Under the pieces are notes generated by a model, which was given only the letters and a program-made list of their open reading frames with translations, searched no databases and was not told the DNA's origin. Below are positions 7,228 to 14,436 of a stretch of DNA of 17,973 nt, one piece after another. Numbering within the stretch: the stretch's first letter is position 1; every line of letters starts with the position of its first letter. The position numbers and the translations under genes are program-made. Origin of the DNA: JAKVAV01 sp964635965 (GTDB lineage: Bacteria > Bacteroidota > Bacteroidia > Flavobacteriales_D > Cryomorphaceae); NCBI GenBank assembly GCA_964635965.1, contig CAZWQX010000083.1, positions 1 to 17,973 on the forward strand. Reading direction: 5' to 3'.

Positions 7228-7820
7228 TAAATCAAAATATCGCTGGAGTTCTGGATAATTTTGGCTTTACTCAAGAACCTGCCTTCGACATCAAATAAGA
7301 ACTCGAAATAGCCTTTTTCATCTTTAGAATTTACACTAATCACCAACTCGAATCGCTCGGTGACCCCCTCAATCAAATTGTCTTCTTTCAAAGCTCTTAG
7401 AACTGCCTCATTTTCTCCCGACCATTGTCGTTGTTTTTTTTGATAGCGCCATTTGGTGAAAACTTCGTCCAGATAGGCCTCAATATTTTGTCGCGATTTG
7501 CGCGGAAGGCTATTCTGATGGATTTGAATTTCGGCATCTTGCAGCTTGCCATCCATGAAAAACTCAATACTATATTGGTTTCCGTTCTGCTTAAATTTTG
7601 CCTCTACGGTTTCCTTTTCAGAACCAACTTCGCGATACCAGGAGATTTTTGTTTTCTTCTCAAGAAACCCTGAATCATAAATAAACTCCTGCGCCTTTAA
7701 AGGCACCGAGTCCCTTTTTATCTTGTACTCACGTTCAATTTTATCCTGTCCATAAGCTATCCCTGAAAAGGCTATGAGCAGAAATACACAACTGAATATT
7801 TGAACAAATCTGAACACCAT
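7224..7820 (-). CDS. Secreted protein of unknown function, resembling PepSY-like domain proteins
   Basis: About 198 residues from the ATG at 7820, starting with a clear signal peptide (MVFRFVQIF, hydrophobic core, AYGQ cleavage region). In-frame starts at 7871 (GTG) and 7865 (ATG) would put 15-17 polar residues ahead of the signal, so I prefer 7820. The mature part has two similar halves built of strands: one with NGNQYSIEFFMDGKLQDAE followed by SLPRKSRQNIEAYL, the other with GYFEFLFDVEGRFLSKAKII. A strand pair followed by a helix starting with LP is what PepSY-like (putative beta-lactamase-inhibitor-like) proteins of Bacteroidota show, but I assign this only from the pattern. Its stop overlaps the TTG of the DUF2490 gene (TTGA), so the two products are probably made together in the periplasm and outer membrane. 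Confidence 0.7.
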   Translation of the reverse strand: MVFRFVQIFSCVFLLIAFSGIAYGQDKIEREYKIKRDSVPLKAQEFIYDSGFLEKKTKISWYREVGSEKETVEAKFKQNGNQYSIEFFMDGKLQDAEIQIHQNSLPRKSRQNIEAYLDEVFTKWRYQKKQRQWSGENEAVLRALKEDNLIEGVTERFELVISVNSKDEKGYFEFLFDVEGRFLSKAKIIQNSSDILIY

Positions 7821-7908
7821 TTGTAATTGGTTTTCCAGGTCTAAAATAAGAGTTGACCAGCCCATTTTCACACTTTAGTGATTATTAAAACGGTAGTACC
7901 TTTGCGCC
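7821..7908. promoter_or_regulatory. Divergent intergenic region between the secreted-protein gene and mtaB
   Basis: This is the only divergent gene arrangement in the window, so it should hold promoters for both directions. On the plus strand a perfect -7 box lies close to the mtaB start. On the minus strand TATTTTAG (7846-7839) is one mismatch from TAnnTTTG and would give a leader of about 15-20 nt for the secreted-protein gene. I see no operator-like inverted repeat here. Confidence 0.4.
7874..7904 (+). promoter_or_regulatory. Bacteroidetes-type promoter of mtaB, -7 box TACCTTTG
   Basis: TACCTTTG at 7897-7904 is an exact match to the TAnnTTTG -7 element used by the Bacteroidetes primary sigma factor. 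A weak -33 candidate, TTTAG (7874-7878), precedes it by 18 nt. The box ends only 4 nt before the ATG at 7909, so transcription would begin at or very near the start codon, giving a leaderless or near-leaderless mRNA. Confidence 0.55.
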
Positions 7909-9225
7909 ATGCTCCAATTTAAGAAGGTTGCATTTTATACTTTAGGATGTAAGCTGAACTTCTCTGAGACCAGTACGATAGCACGTCAGTTGCAAGACGC
8001 GGGTTATGGTCGTGTCGCTTTTGAAGACAATCCGGATGTGTTTGTGATAAACACTTGTTCTGTAACGGATAATGCTGACAAGAAGTGTCGATCTGTTGTC
8101 CGTAAAGCGCTGAGAATTAATCCGGATGGAATCGTAATTGTAATTGGGTGCTACGCTCAGCTCAAACCAAAAGAGATATCGGAAATACCGGGAGTCAACT
8201 TGGTACTTGGAGCAGAAGAAAAGTTCAATGTCGCAGAGTATCTGGAGTCTGAATCAATCTTTGAAAAAGGTCATTCTCAAGCTCGAGCAATCAAACACAC
8301 AAAAGAGTTTATTCCCGGTTTTTCATCAAATGATCGGACAAGAACCTTCCTCAAAGTTCAAGATGGCTGCAACTATTTCTGCGCCTTTTGTACGATTCCA
8401 TTGGCTCGAGGAAGATCTAGAAACGCTTCCATTGAACAAACCATAAGAGTTGCGCACGAAACAGCCGAGGCGGGCGCCAAAGAGGTGGTACTCACAGGGG
8501 TAAATATTGGAGACTTTGGCAATGGTACCGAGGAGAACTTTTTCGGGTTGATTCAAAAATTAGAAAAAGTAGATGGAATAGAGCGATTCCGAATTTCGAG
8601 CATTGAACCCAATCTTTTGGAAGATCGCATTATTGATTTTGTCGGTTCCAGTGAAAAATTTGTTCCCCACTTTCACATCCCACTCCAGTCGGGATCTGAC
8701 AGAATTCTTCAAGCAATGCGCAGAAGGTATCGCAGCGATTTATACCGCGAGCGGATCAAAAGAATCAAATCGGTTATGCCCGATGCTTGCATTGGAGTTG
8801 ATGTCATTAGCGGATTCCCAGGAGAAACGAAAGAGGAGTTTATGGTTACGTACAATTTCCTGAACGAACTCCCTGTGAGCTACCTCCATGCATTCACCTA
8901 CTCAGAACGCGCCAATACGACTGCCATAAGATTGGATGGAAGCGTCCCAAAAGACATCAGATACGAGCGTACCAAAATGCTTCGAATCCTCAGCCACAAG
9001 AAGAAAAAGGCCTTTTATCAGGAACAGATGGGAACGGACCGCCATGTATTGGTCGAAGCGGAGGAAGAACGGGGAATGCTCAATGGGTTCACCGAAAACT
9101 ATGTAAAAGTGAAACTCCCTTTTGATCAAAGCTTGATTAATACCATTCAAAAAGTTCATTTGACCGAAATCGATCGGGATGGTTTAATGAAAGTTGATCT
9201 CATAAAAGAAGCCATTCATGCATAA
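7909..9225 (+). CDS. mtaB: tRNA (N6-threonylcarbamoyladenosine(37)-C2)-methylthiotransferase MtaB
   Basis: A 438-residue radical-SAM methylthiotransferase that converts t6A at position 37 of ANN-decoding tRNAs to ms2t6A in the cytoplasm. The N-terminal UPF0004 domain carries its cluster cysteines at C14 (TLGCKLN), C50 (NTCSVT) and C81 (IGCYAQ). The radical-SAM CxxxCxxC is C154, C158, C161 in DGCNYFCAFC. A TRAM-like RNA-binding domain fills about residues 375-436. The TLGCKLN variant of the first motif and the overall length point to MtaB rather than MiaB or RimO. The ATG at 7909 directly follows a perfect -7 promoter box. The last 8 nt overlap the next gene, an inositol-monophosphatase homolog, so the two are co-expressed. 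Confidence 0.93.
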   Translation: MLQFKKVAFYTLGCKLNFSETSTIARQLQDAGYGRVAFEDNPDVFVINTCSVTDNADKKCRSVVRKALRINPDGIVIVIGCYAQLKPKEISEIPGVNLVLGAEEKFNVAEYLESESIFEKGHSQARAIKHTKEFIPGFSSNDRTRTFLKVQDGCNYFCAFCTIPLARGRSRNASIEQTIRVAHETAEAGAKEVVLTGVNIGDFGNGTEENFFGLIQKLEKVDGIERFRISSIEPNLLEDRIIDFVGSSEKFVPHFHIPLQSGSDRILQAMRRRYRSDLYRERIKRIKSVMPDACIGVDVISGFPGETKEEFMVTYNFLNELPVSYLHAFTYSERANTTAIRLDGSVPKDIRYERTKMLRILSHKKKKAFYQEQMGTDRHVLVEAEEERGMLNGFTENYVKVKLPFDQSLINTIQKVHLTEIDRDGLMKVDLIKEAIHA

Positions 9226-10006
9226 CCTGGAAGAAGTCCTCCATCAAGTTGTTCAAATCAGTAAGGAGACGGGTCAATTTTTAAAAAACGAAAGGCTCAG
9301 CATAAAGAGTTCGGAAATTGAGCAAAAAAGCGGGAAAAACGACCTGGTATCACGAGCCGATAAAGAAGCTGAAAGCAGATTCGTAGAATTTCTAAAAAAG
9401 CTCCTTCCACAAGCGGGTTTTATCGCTGAAGAAGGAACGGGAGAACGCGCGGAAAAGCAAAATTGGATAATCGACCCGCTGGACGGAACCACAAATTACT
9501 TATTTGGAATCCCATGTTATTGTACCAGTGTTGCTCTCTGGGAAGAAGGTAAAATAACCATCGGTGTAATTTATGATCCTGAAAGAGATGAATGTTTTAG
9601 TGCAGCCAAAGGATTGGGTGCTTTTTTAAATGGGGATCCGATAAAGGTATCCGACCAGTCAGATATAAAACTCACACTGCTAGCCACTGGTTTTCCCTAT
9701 GACAATCGAGGAAGACAACTGGATTACTTGAATATCCTGGCCGAAGTAAACCGCAATACAAGAGGCATAAGACGTTTAGGAGCCGCCGCTGTCGATATGG
9801 CCTATGTGGCCTGCGGCAGACTCGACGGTTTTTACGAATATGGATTGAACGCCTGGGATGTCGCTGCCGGTGCGTTGATTATCGAAGAGGCAGGTGGGAA
9901 AGTCTCTGACTTTTACGGAGAGAATGATTACCTCTTTGGCAACACATTGGTATGTGACAACGGATTAATCCATCGGGAAATGGTGGATTTTGTCAAGAAA
10001 TGGTAA
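9218..10006 (+). CDS. Inositol monophosphatase family protein
   Basis: A 262-residue Mg2+-dependent sugar or nucleotide phosphatase of the IMPase/SuhB/CysQ superfamily, probably cytoplasmic. All metal ligands are present: E71 in IAEEG, D86 and D89 in IDPLDGTTNYLFG, and D214 in NAWDVAAGALIIEEAGG. The length and the FGIP and EEAGGKV signatures favour inositol-1-monophosphatase (SuhB-like) over CysQ or fructose bisphosphatase, but the natural substrate cannot be told from the sequence. The ATG lies inside the 3' end of mtaB (8-nt overlap, ATGCATAA), so translation is coupled. A helical-repeat gene follows after 9 nt. Confidence 0.93.
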   Translation: MHNLEEVLHQVVQISKETGQFLKNERLSIKSSEIEQKSGKNDLVSRADKEAESRFVEFLKKLLPQAGFIAEEGTGERAEKQNWIIDPLDGTTNYLFGIPCYCTSVALWEEGKITIGVIYDPERDECFSAAKGLGAFLNGDPIKVSDQSDIKLTLLATGFPYDNRGRQLDYLNILAEVNRNTRGIRRLGAAAVDMAYVACGRLDGFYEYGLNAWDVAAGALIIEEAGGKVSDFYGENDYLFGNTLVCDNGLIHREMVDFVKKW

Positions 10007-10015
10007 GTCGAAAAA

Positions 10016-10546
10016 ATGAGCCTTAATTCAATAGAATCCCAGCTTAAAGGAGGACATCCAAATTCTCTCGGAAATACAGTTGAAGTTGTGGATTCAGTCG
10101 TGTCCAGTGAATCTTCTCTGGAAGATCTTTTCGCTTGTTACAAAAGCAATGATGAAGTGGTGAGGTTAAGGGTGTCAAATGCAATGAAACGAATCGCCAA
10201 AGCAAGGAAGACCCTACTCCTTCCCTACCTCGATAGGTTTATCGACGAAATAGGAGAGCTTGACCAAGCCTCGGCGCAATGGACCTTGGCTCAGTTGTTT
10301 TTGGTTTACACCGAAGACCTCAGTGGGGATCAGCATGAGGCCGCTTTAAAAATCATGAAGCGAAATCTTGAAAATCACTCAGATTGGATTGTTCTGAATC
10401 AGACGATGAAGACTTTAACGGAATGGTCAAAGTGGGATGAGAATCTAAAAGAATGGCTTATTCCCAGACTGAAGACGTTATCGACTGACGATAGAAAATC
10501 GGTCGCAAAGACTTCATCCAAATGCCTCGCTGGCTTGTCCGCTTGA
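10016..10546 (+). CDS. Helical-repeat (HEAT-like) protein of unknown function
   Basis: A 176-residue soluble protein without signal peptide or membrane segment, predicted almost entirely helical. Repeating amphipathic helix pairs are visible: LEDLFACYKSNDEVVRLRVS-NAMKRIAKA, KTLLLPYLDRFIDEIG, ASAQWTLAQLFLVY, and NQTMKTLTEWSKWDENLKEW. The NDEVVRLRVSNAMKRIA stretch is typical of HEAT/PBS-lyase-type repeats, so it is most likely a protein-binding scaffold. The N-terminal KGGHPNSLGNTVEVV segment looks like a distinctive family signature, although I cannot name the family. It starts 9 nt after the inositol-monophosphatase stop in the mtaB operon, and its last 33 nt overlap the convergent symporter gene. 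Confidence 0.75.
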   Translation: MSLNSIESQLKGGHPNSLGNTVEVVDSVVSSESSLEDLFACYKSNDEVVRLRVSNAMKRIAKARKTLLLPYLDRFIDEIGELDQASAQWTLAQLFLVYTEDLSGDQHEAALKIMKRNLENHSDWIVLNQTMKTLTEWSKWDENLKEWLIPRLKTLSTDDRKSVAKTSSKCLAGLSA

Positions 10547-11995
10547 TTTAGAAAGACTACTGATTAGAAGGCCTAAAAAGGTAATGAATCCGTTAATCAA
10601 CAGGATCTCAAATCCTATCTCATATCCCCCGAATAAATCAGCGGAGAACAGATCAAGGACGTAGCTCAAAATTGGTGATAGAACGGCTATAAACGGCACG
10701 TGTTTGTCATTGACAGTTCTCTTTGTAAATAACCCAAAGGCATACATTCCCAATAAAGGTCCGTAAGTATATCCTGCAGCGGTAAATAACTGAGAAATCA
10801 CCGAATCGTTGTTAATCACACGAAAAATCAATATCACGATGATCAGGACCACCGACATGGCAATATGAACCTGCATTCGTTGCTTTTTAGCAGATTTTTC
10901 ATCCTTCTTATCTACCTCGAGAATGTCGATGGAAAAAGAAGTAGTTAACGAGGTAAGCGCCGAATCTGCGGAAGAGTATGCTGCCGCAATGAGGCCGAGA
11001 ACAAAAAGCACACCCACGGCCAAGCCCAAATGACCATCTACCGCCAAGAGCGGATAGAGTCGATCGGTCAATTCAGGAATAGAAAGTCCTTTACTCTCAG
11101 AAAATATATAGAGCAAAGCACCAAGTGAAAGAAATACCAAGTTCACTATCACCAATACCAAACTGAACGATACCATATTCTTCTGCGCATCTTTCAAGCT
11201 GCGACAACTCAGGTTCTTCTGCATCATGTCTTGATCCAGACCGGTCATGGTGATGGTTATGAACATCCCGGCCAAAAACTGCTTGAAAAAGAACTTTTTA
11301 TCATTCACATCATTAAAAAAGAAAATCCGTCCATAGTCACTCGTGTTGATGGTCTCAACCAACCCTCGAGCATCTAAGTTCAACGATGTAGAAATTGAAT
11401 AAACACTGATGCCGACTGCCAAAAGCATGAATGCAGTCTGGAGTGTATCTGTCCAGATGATTGTTTTGATGCCACCTCTGAATGTATAGAGCCAAATGAG
11501 TAAAACGGTTATGATCACGGTGACCGCAAAAGGTATCTGCATTCCCAGGCGATCAAACACGGCTAATTGCAATACCATCGCCACCAAGTACAGTCTAAAT
11601 GAAGCTCCAATAATTCTTGATAGGAGAAAATATGATGCCCCGGTTTTATAAGAAAGGCGACCAAATCGCTGATTCAGATAGGTGTATATACTCGTAAGCT
11701 TCAGTCGGTAATAAAGCGGTAGTAAAACAAAAGCCACTACCATATATCCCGGTACATACCCAAAAACCATCTGCATGTAGGAAAACTGTGAGTCTCCAAC
11801 CCATCCCGGAACTGAAATAAAAGTTACTCCGCTCAGCGAAGCGCCGATCATTCCGAAGGCCACTACATACCAAGGAGCATTTCTGTTGCCAACGAAGAAT
11901 CCGGCATTATCAGCTTTCCGTCCTGTAATTCGTGCAATGATTACCAATGCCACGAAGTACAGGCCAATTAGAATAAGAATGGTAGTTGGTGTCAC
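10514..11995 (-). CDS. Sodium:solute symporter (SSS family) transporter
   Basis: About 493 residues with roughly 13 transmembrane helices, a Na+-coupled importer of the SSS (SLC5/PutP) family. Family landmarks are GRKADNAGFFVGNRNAPWY, GMIGASLSGVTFISVPGWV early in the protein, FRGGIKTIIWTDTLQT in the middle, and AAAYSSADSALTSLTTSF, the helix that contributes the Na+ site. The substrate is not predictable; homologs move sugars, sialic acid, amino acids or carboxylates. The window gives no sugar-catabolic context. I choose GTG 11995 (start MTPTTILILIG): a TTG at 12004 also gives an open start, but it lies inside TTCTTTTG, a -7-like box, 6 nt before the GTG. The C-terminal SGQASEAFG tail overlaps the convergent helical-repeat gene by 33 nt. 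Confidence 0.92.
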   Translation of the reverse strand: MTPTTILILIGLYFVALVIIARITGRKADNAGFFVGNRNAPWYVVAFGMIGASLSGVTFISVPGWVGDSQFSYMQMVFGYVPGYMVVAFVLLPLYYRLKLTSIYTYLNQRFGRLSYKTGASYFLLSRIIGASFRLYLVAMVLQLAVFDRLGMQIPFAVTVIITVLLIWLYTFRGGIKTIIWTDTLQTAFMLLAVGISVYSISTSLNLDARGLVETINTSDYGRIFFFNDVNDKKFFFKQFLAGMFITITMTGLDQDMMQKNLSCRSLKDAQKNMVSFSLVLVIVNLVFLSLGALLYIFSESKGLSIPELTDRLYPLLAVDGHLGLAVGVLFVLGLIAAAYSSADSALTSLTTSFSIDILEVDKKDEKSAKKQRMQVHIAMSVVLIIVILIFRVINNDSVISQLFTAAGYTYGPLLGMYAFGLFTKRTVNDKHVPFIAVLSPILSYVLDLFSADLFGGYEIGFEILLINGFITFLGLLISSLSKSSGQASEAFG

Positions 11996-12001
11996 GGTTG
12001 T

Positions 12002-12009
12002 CAAAAGAA
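12002..12009 (-). promoter_or_regulatory. Possible -7 box of the symporter gene
   Basis: On the minus strand the sequence is TTCTTTTG, one mismatch from TAnnTTTG, ending 6 nt before the GTG at 11995. No clear -33 TTG is seen. The symporter would then be transcribed separately from the protease gene 76 nt upstream. Confidence 0.25.
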
Positions 12010-12071
12010 CGAATTTTGACTACCGCTCGTGTTCTGACCCCTGCTATTTTCTCAGCTTCCAGATGTGAATT

Positions 12072-13724
12072 TTATCTCAGCAGGAGTTTTCCTGTGGCAC
12101 GATTTCCGTTATCGTCCCGAAGATCAATCAGATAAACACCTGTGGTTGCAATTGGAAGATTATTTATACTAGCCCTATTTCCGTATACATTGAGACGATC
12201 CGTATAGATGGTCTTACCAGTAATATCCAAGATGGCCACATTCAGGTTCGCAGAGAAAACACTTGGCACAATGAAGGTGAGCATTTCTCCTTGAGCAATA
12301 GGATTTGGAAAAAGTCCGACAGAACCAGAGTTTCCTGCCACATCGATGGTTCCTGTAGTGGTTTGAAGAATCTCCAAAGCATCCACAAAATTTGGTATAC
12401 CGTAACCCAAACTGTCATTTGGGTTTGCGTATAGATGGGCGCTTTCTTCGATGGCTTGAAAAACCTCATGTGCTGTTGCGTTCGGTACAGCTTGCCAAAG
12501 CGAAGCAGCCATTCCCGCAATAATAGGTGAAGAGAAGGAGGTACCATTTGCCACTGAAATCCCATCACCCATATCCGTAACAACGGCCTGAAAACCTTGG
12601 GCGACTACATTTGGTTTAATGGCCCCATCGACACGTGGACCTCGAGAACTAAAACCTACCAATTCAGTATCGGGTCTTAAAGCACCAACGGCCAAAACAC
12701 TGTCACCGTCTGCAGGTGCACTGATATAGAACCACTCTGAGTTTCCCGAATTCCCGGCAGATGTTACTATCAGCATACCCTTTGATGCGGCTTTATCTGA
12801 TGCCCTGGTAATCAAAGTTGTGTTCCCGTCGAGAAGCTCGTAGCTGTAATCTTCTTCAGGTACATCAAATTGGGTGTATCCAAGACTGGTATTGATTACA
12901 TCGACTCCAATGCTGTCCGCATATTCGGCAGCCGCAGCCCAATTTGCCTCCTCGATTCTTCTTTCGACTAACACATCCTCGGTAATAAATAAAAGATAAG
13001 AAGCCTCTGGAGCCGTACCTATGAGACTATCGGTCATGTTTCCGGCCATTGTTGAAAGAACGAATGTTCCATGGCTACTGCGAAAATAAACGCTTGAGTT
13101 TCCGTCAACAAAGTTCCTCGTGCCAATAACCCTGTCCTCAATAAATAGATCAGATAGTGCATCAGCCTGATTGGCGAGAGAAAAACCTCCGTCAAATACT
13201 CCGATCCACATTCCTTCACCTCTGAATCCTTGTTCATGAAGATCGTAACCGCTAATCATATCAATTTGATTAAATGAAGGACCATAGTCGGATTCATTTT
13301 TAGGCTGACCGGGAAGTTCGTAGGGTTCTTCGGGATAAACTTCACCTGTGATAACGGGGCTAATTTGCAGGCCTACTACGGGTGGTAGTGATTCTATTCC
13401 CGCAAGCACATCTTCGTCTTCCGTTTCGATTAGGATAGCATTAAACCACTTTAGCTCATAGATGAGTTCAACCTCGCCCAAGTTTAATACTTGTTGAATG
13501 TAATTGGGACTTACCGGTAAATCATCATTAGTTATAGGGATATTTTGATTGAGTCGTCTTTGTATAGCTCTTGTCGAAAGAAACTCCTCCGGTTCGTTTA
13601 CAGAATACGGGGTTCCTTCCTTATCTCCGAAATAAACCAAATACCTGTTCTCATCTACCTGACCAAAAACAGTTGAGCCAAACAAAATGAACACGAACAA
13701 TATTTTCCAATTACTCTTTTCCAT
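12072..13724 (-). CDS. Subtilisin-like S8 serine peptidase exported by type IX secretion
   Basis: A 550-residue exported protease. It has a signal peptide (about 1-21, ending VFGQ), an N-terminal prodomain with the FLSTRAIQRR block (about 49-57) typical of Bacteroidota S8 peptidases, and a catalytic domain with Asp178 (GVFDGG), His219 (SSHGTFV), the oxyanion Asn325 (SAGNSG) and Ser396 (NGTSFSSP), so the triad is complete. Residues from about 467 form a T9SS type A C-terminal domain: GLFPNPIAQGEML, then VAILDITGKTIY, then the closing GVYLIDLRDDNG and KLLLR. It should cross the outer membrane by T9SS and be released or anchored at the surface. The start overlaps the upstream lipoprotein gene by 14 nt, so it is the last gene of a run starting at 16562. 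Confidence 0.93.
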   Translation of the reverse strand: MEKSNWKILFVFILFGSTVFGQVDENRYLVYFGDKEGTPYSVNEPEEFLSTRAIQRRLNQNIPITNDDLPVSPNYIQQVLNLGEVELIYELKWFNAILIETEDEDVLAGIESLPPVVGLQISPVITGEVYPEEPYELPGQPKNESDYGPSFNQIDMISGYDLHEQGFRGEGMWIGVFDGGFSLANQADALSDLFIEDRVIGTRNFVDGNSSVYFRSSHGTFVLSTMAGNMTDSLIGTAPEASYLLFITEDVLVERRIEEANWAAAAEYADSIGVDVINTSLGYTQFDVPEEDYSYELLDGNTTLITRASDKAASKGMLIVTSAGNSGNSEWFYISAPADGDSVLAVGALRPDTELVGFSSRGPRVDGAIKPNVVAQGFQAVVTDMGDGISVANGTSFSSPIIAGMAASLWQAVPNATAHEVFQAIEESAHLYANPNDSLGYGIPNFVDALEILQTTTGTIDVAGNSGSVGLFPNPIAQGEMLTFIVPSVFSANLNVAILDITGKTIYTDRLNVYGNRASINNLPIATTGVYLIDLRDDNGNRATGKLLLR

Positions 13725-14418
13725 AATCCACTATCTCCCACATAAACTCGTGACCGGACCGAATGTTCTCAGCCACGGGGTTATTAATAAAATCAATTTG
13801 CGTCGTAAAATCTCTCTCATACCGCAAAATCAGACCGACATTTTCGGCATAAATCTCGTAAGCACGTTCATCGTCAATCAAACTTTTGAAGAAGTGTTGA
13901 TCGACAAAAACGGAATTGGCAAAGTTTAATCCGCCAATTGTTCTACTTTGATTCAGGCTGTCGTAGCTTGCTTGCCACTCATCTCGAACATTTAAGGCAT
14001 TGACATCCCAAGTTGCCAAGCTACTTATTGGGAAAGCCATTTTCACATACCTGAAATTCTCCTCCAACCTCTCGGCATTCTGCGAAGATCTCTTGGCTGA
14101 CCAAACATCAACCAAGCTCCAATCAGATAATTCACTCTCCCTTTTATACCGTTCGATACGAAGACTGAGTTCACCGGAGGCATCTTCAAATTCAGATTCA
14201 ATTACTTCGCGAATAAAATAAGATGTTGTATCGTGAATACCTTCAATCGTAGGATCAGGCTGATCATGCCATATACTATCTGCGCGGTATTCTACAAAGG
14301 TTCCAATCTCAGCAGGGAAGAAAGCATATCCTGGATCGGGCACCTGGTTATTTTCTCCATCATCAGTACAACTGGCTAGAAGTAGAGCGGTAAGAAATAT
14401 GGCGATACTTTGGCGCAT
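13711..14418 (-). CDS. Lipoprotein of unknown function upstream of the S8 protease
   Basis: About 235 residues from the ATG at 14418 (a GTG two codons upstream is possible). The N-terminus MRQSIAIFLTALLLASC is a canonical lipoprotein signal with lipobox LASC (Cys17), followed by Asp-rich residues. The mature protein begins with GYAFFPAEIGTFVEYRADSI, a block I associate with unnamed Bacteroidota surface or periplasmic lipoproteins, and later has YEIYAENVGLILRYERDF. It is rich in charged and aromatic residues and predicted mainly beta. There is no known catalytic motif. The last 14 nt overlap the start of the T9SS protease gene, so the two are translationally coupled; a role as partner or anchor of the protease is only an inference. 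Confidence 0.8.
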   Translation of the reverse strand: MRQSIAIFLTALLLASCTDDGENNQVPDPGYAFFPAEIGTFVEYRADSIWHDQPDPTIEGIHDTTSYFIREVIESEFEDASGELSLRIERYKRESELSDWSLVDVWSAKRSSQNAERLEENFRYVKMAFPISSLATWDVNALNVRDEWQASYDSLNQSRTIGGLNFANSVFVDQHFFKSLIDDERAYEIYAENVGLILRYERDFTTQIDFINNPVAENIRSGHEFMWEIVDYGKE

Positions 14419-14436
14419 GTTCACGAATAGTACAAA

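Noticed and set aside
10514..10546. Frameshift or sequencing error creating the convergent overlap
   Set aside because: Both reading frames end cleanly with plausible polar C-terminal tails, and codon content does not change abruptly, so no error is evident.
12079..12092. Small hairpin CAGGA-GTTT-TCCTG as a terminator of the protease gene
   Set aside because: It lies inside the coding sequence, has only a 5-bp stem, and is not followed by a T-rich tract on the minus strand.
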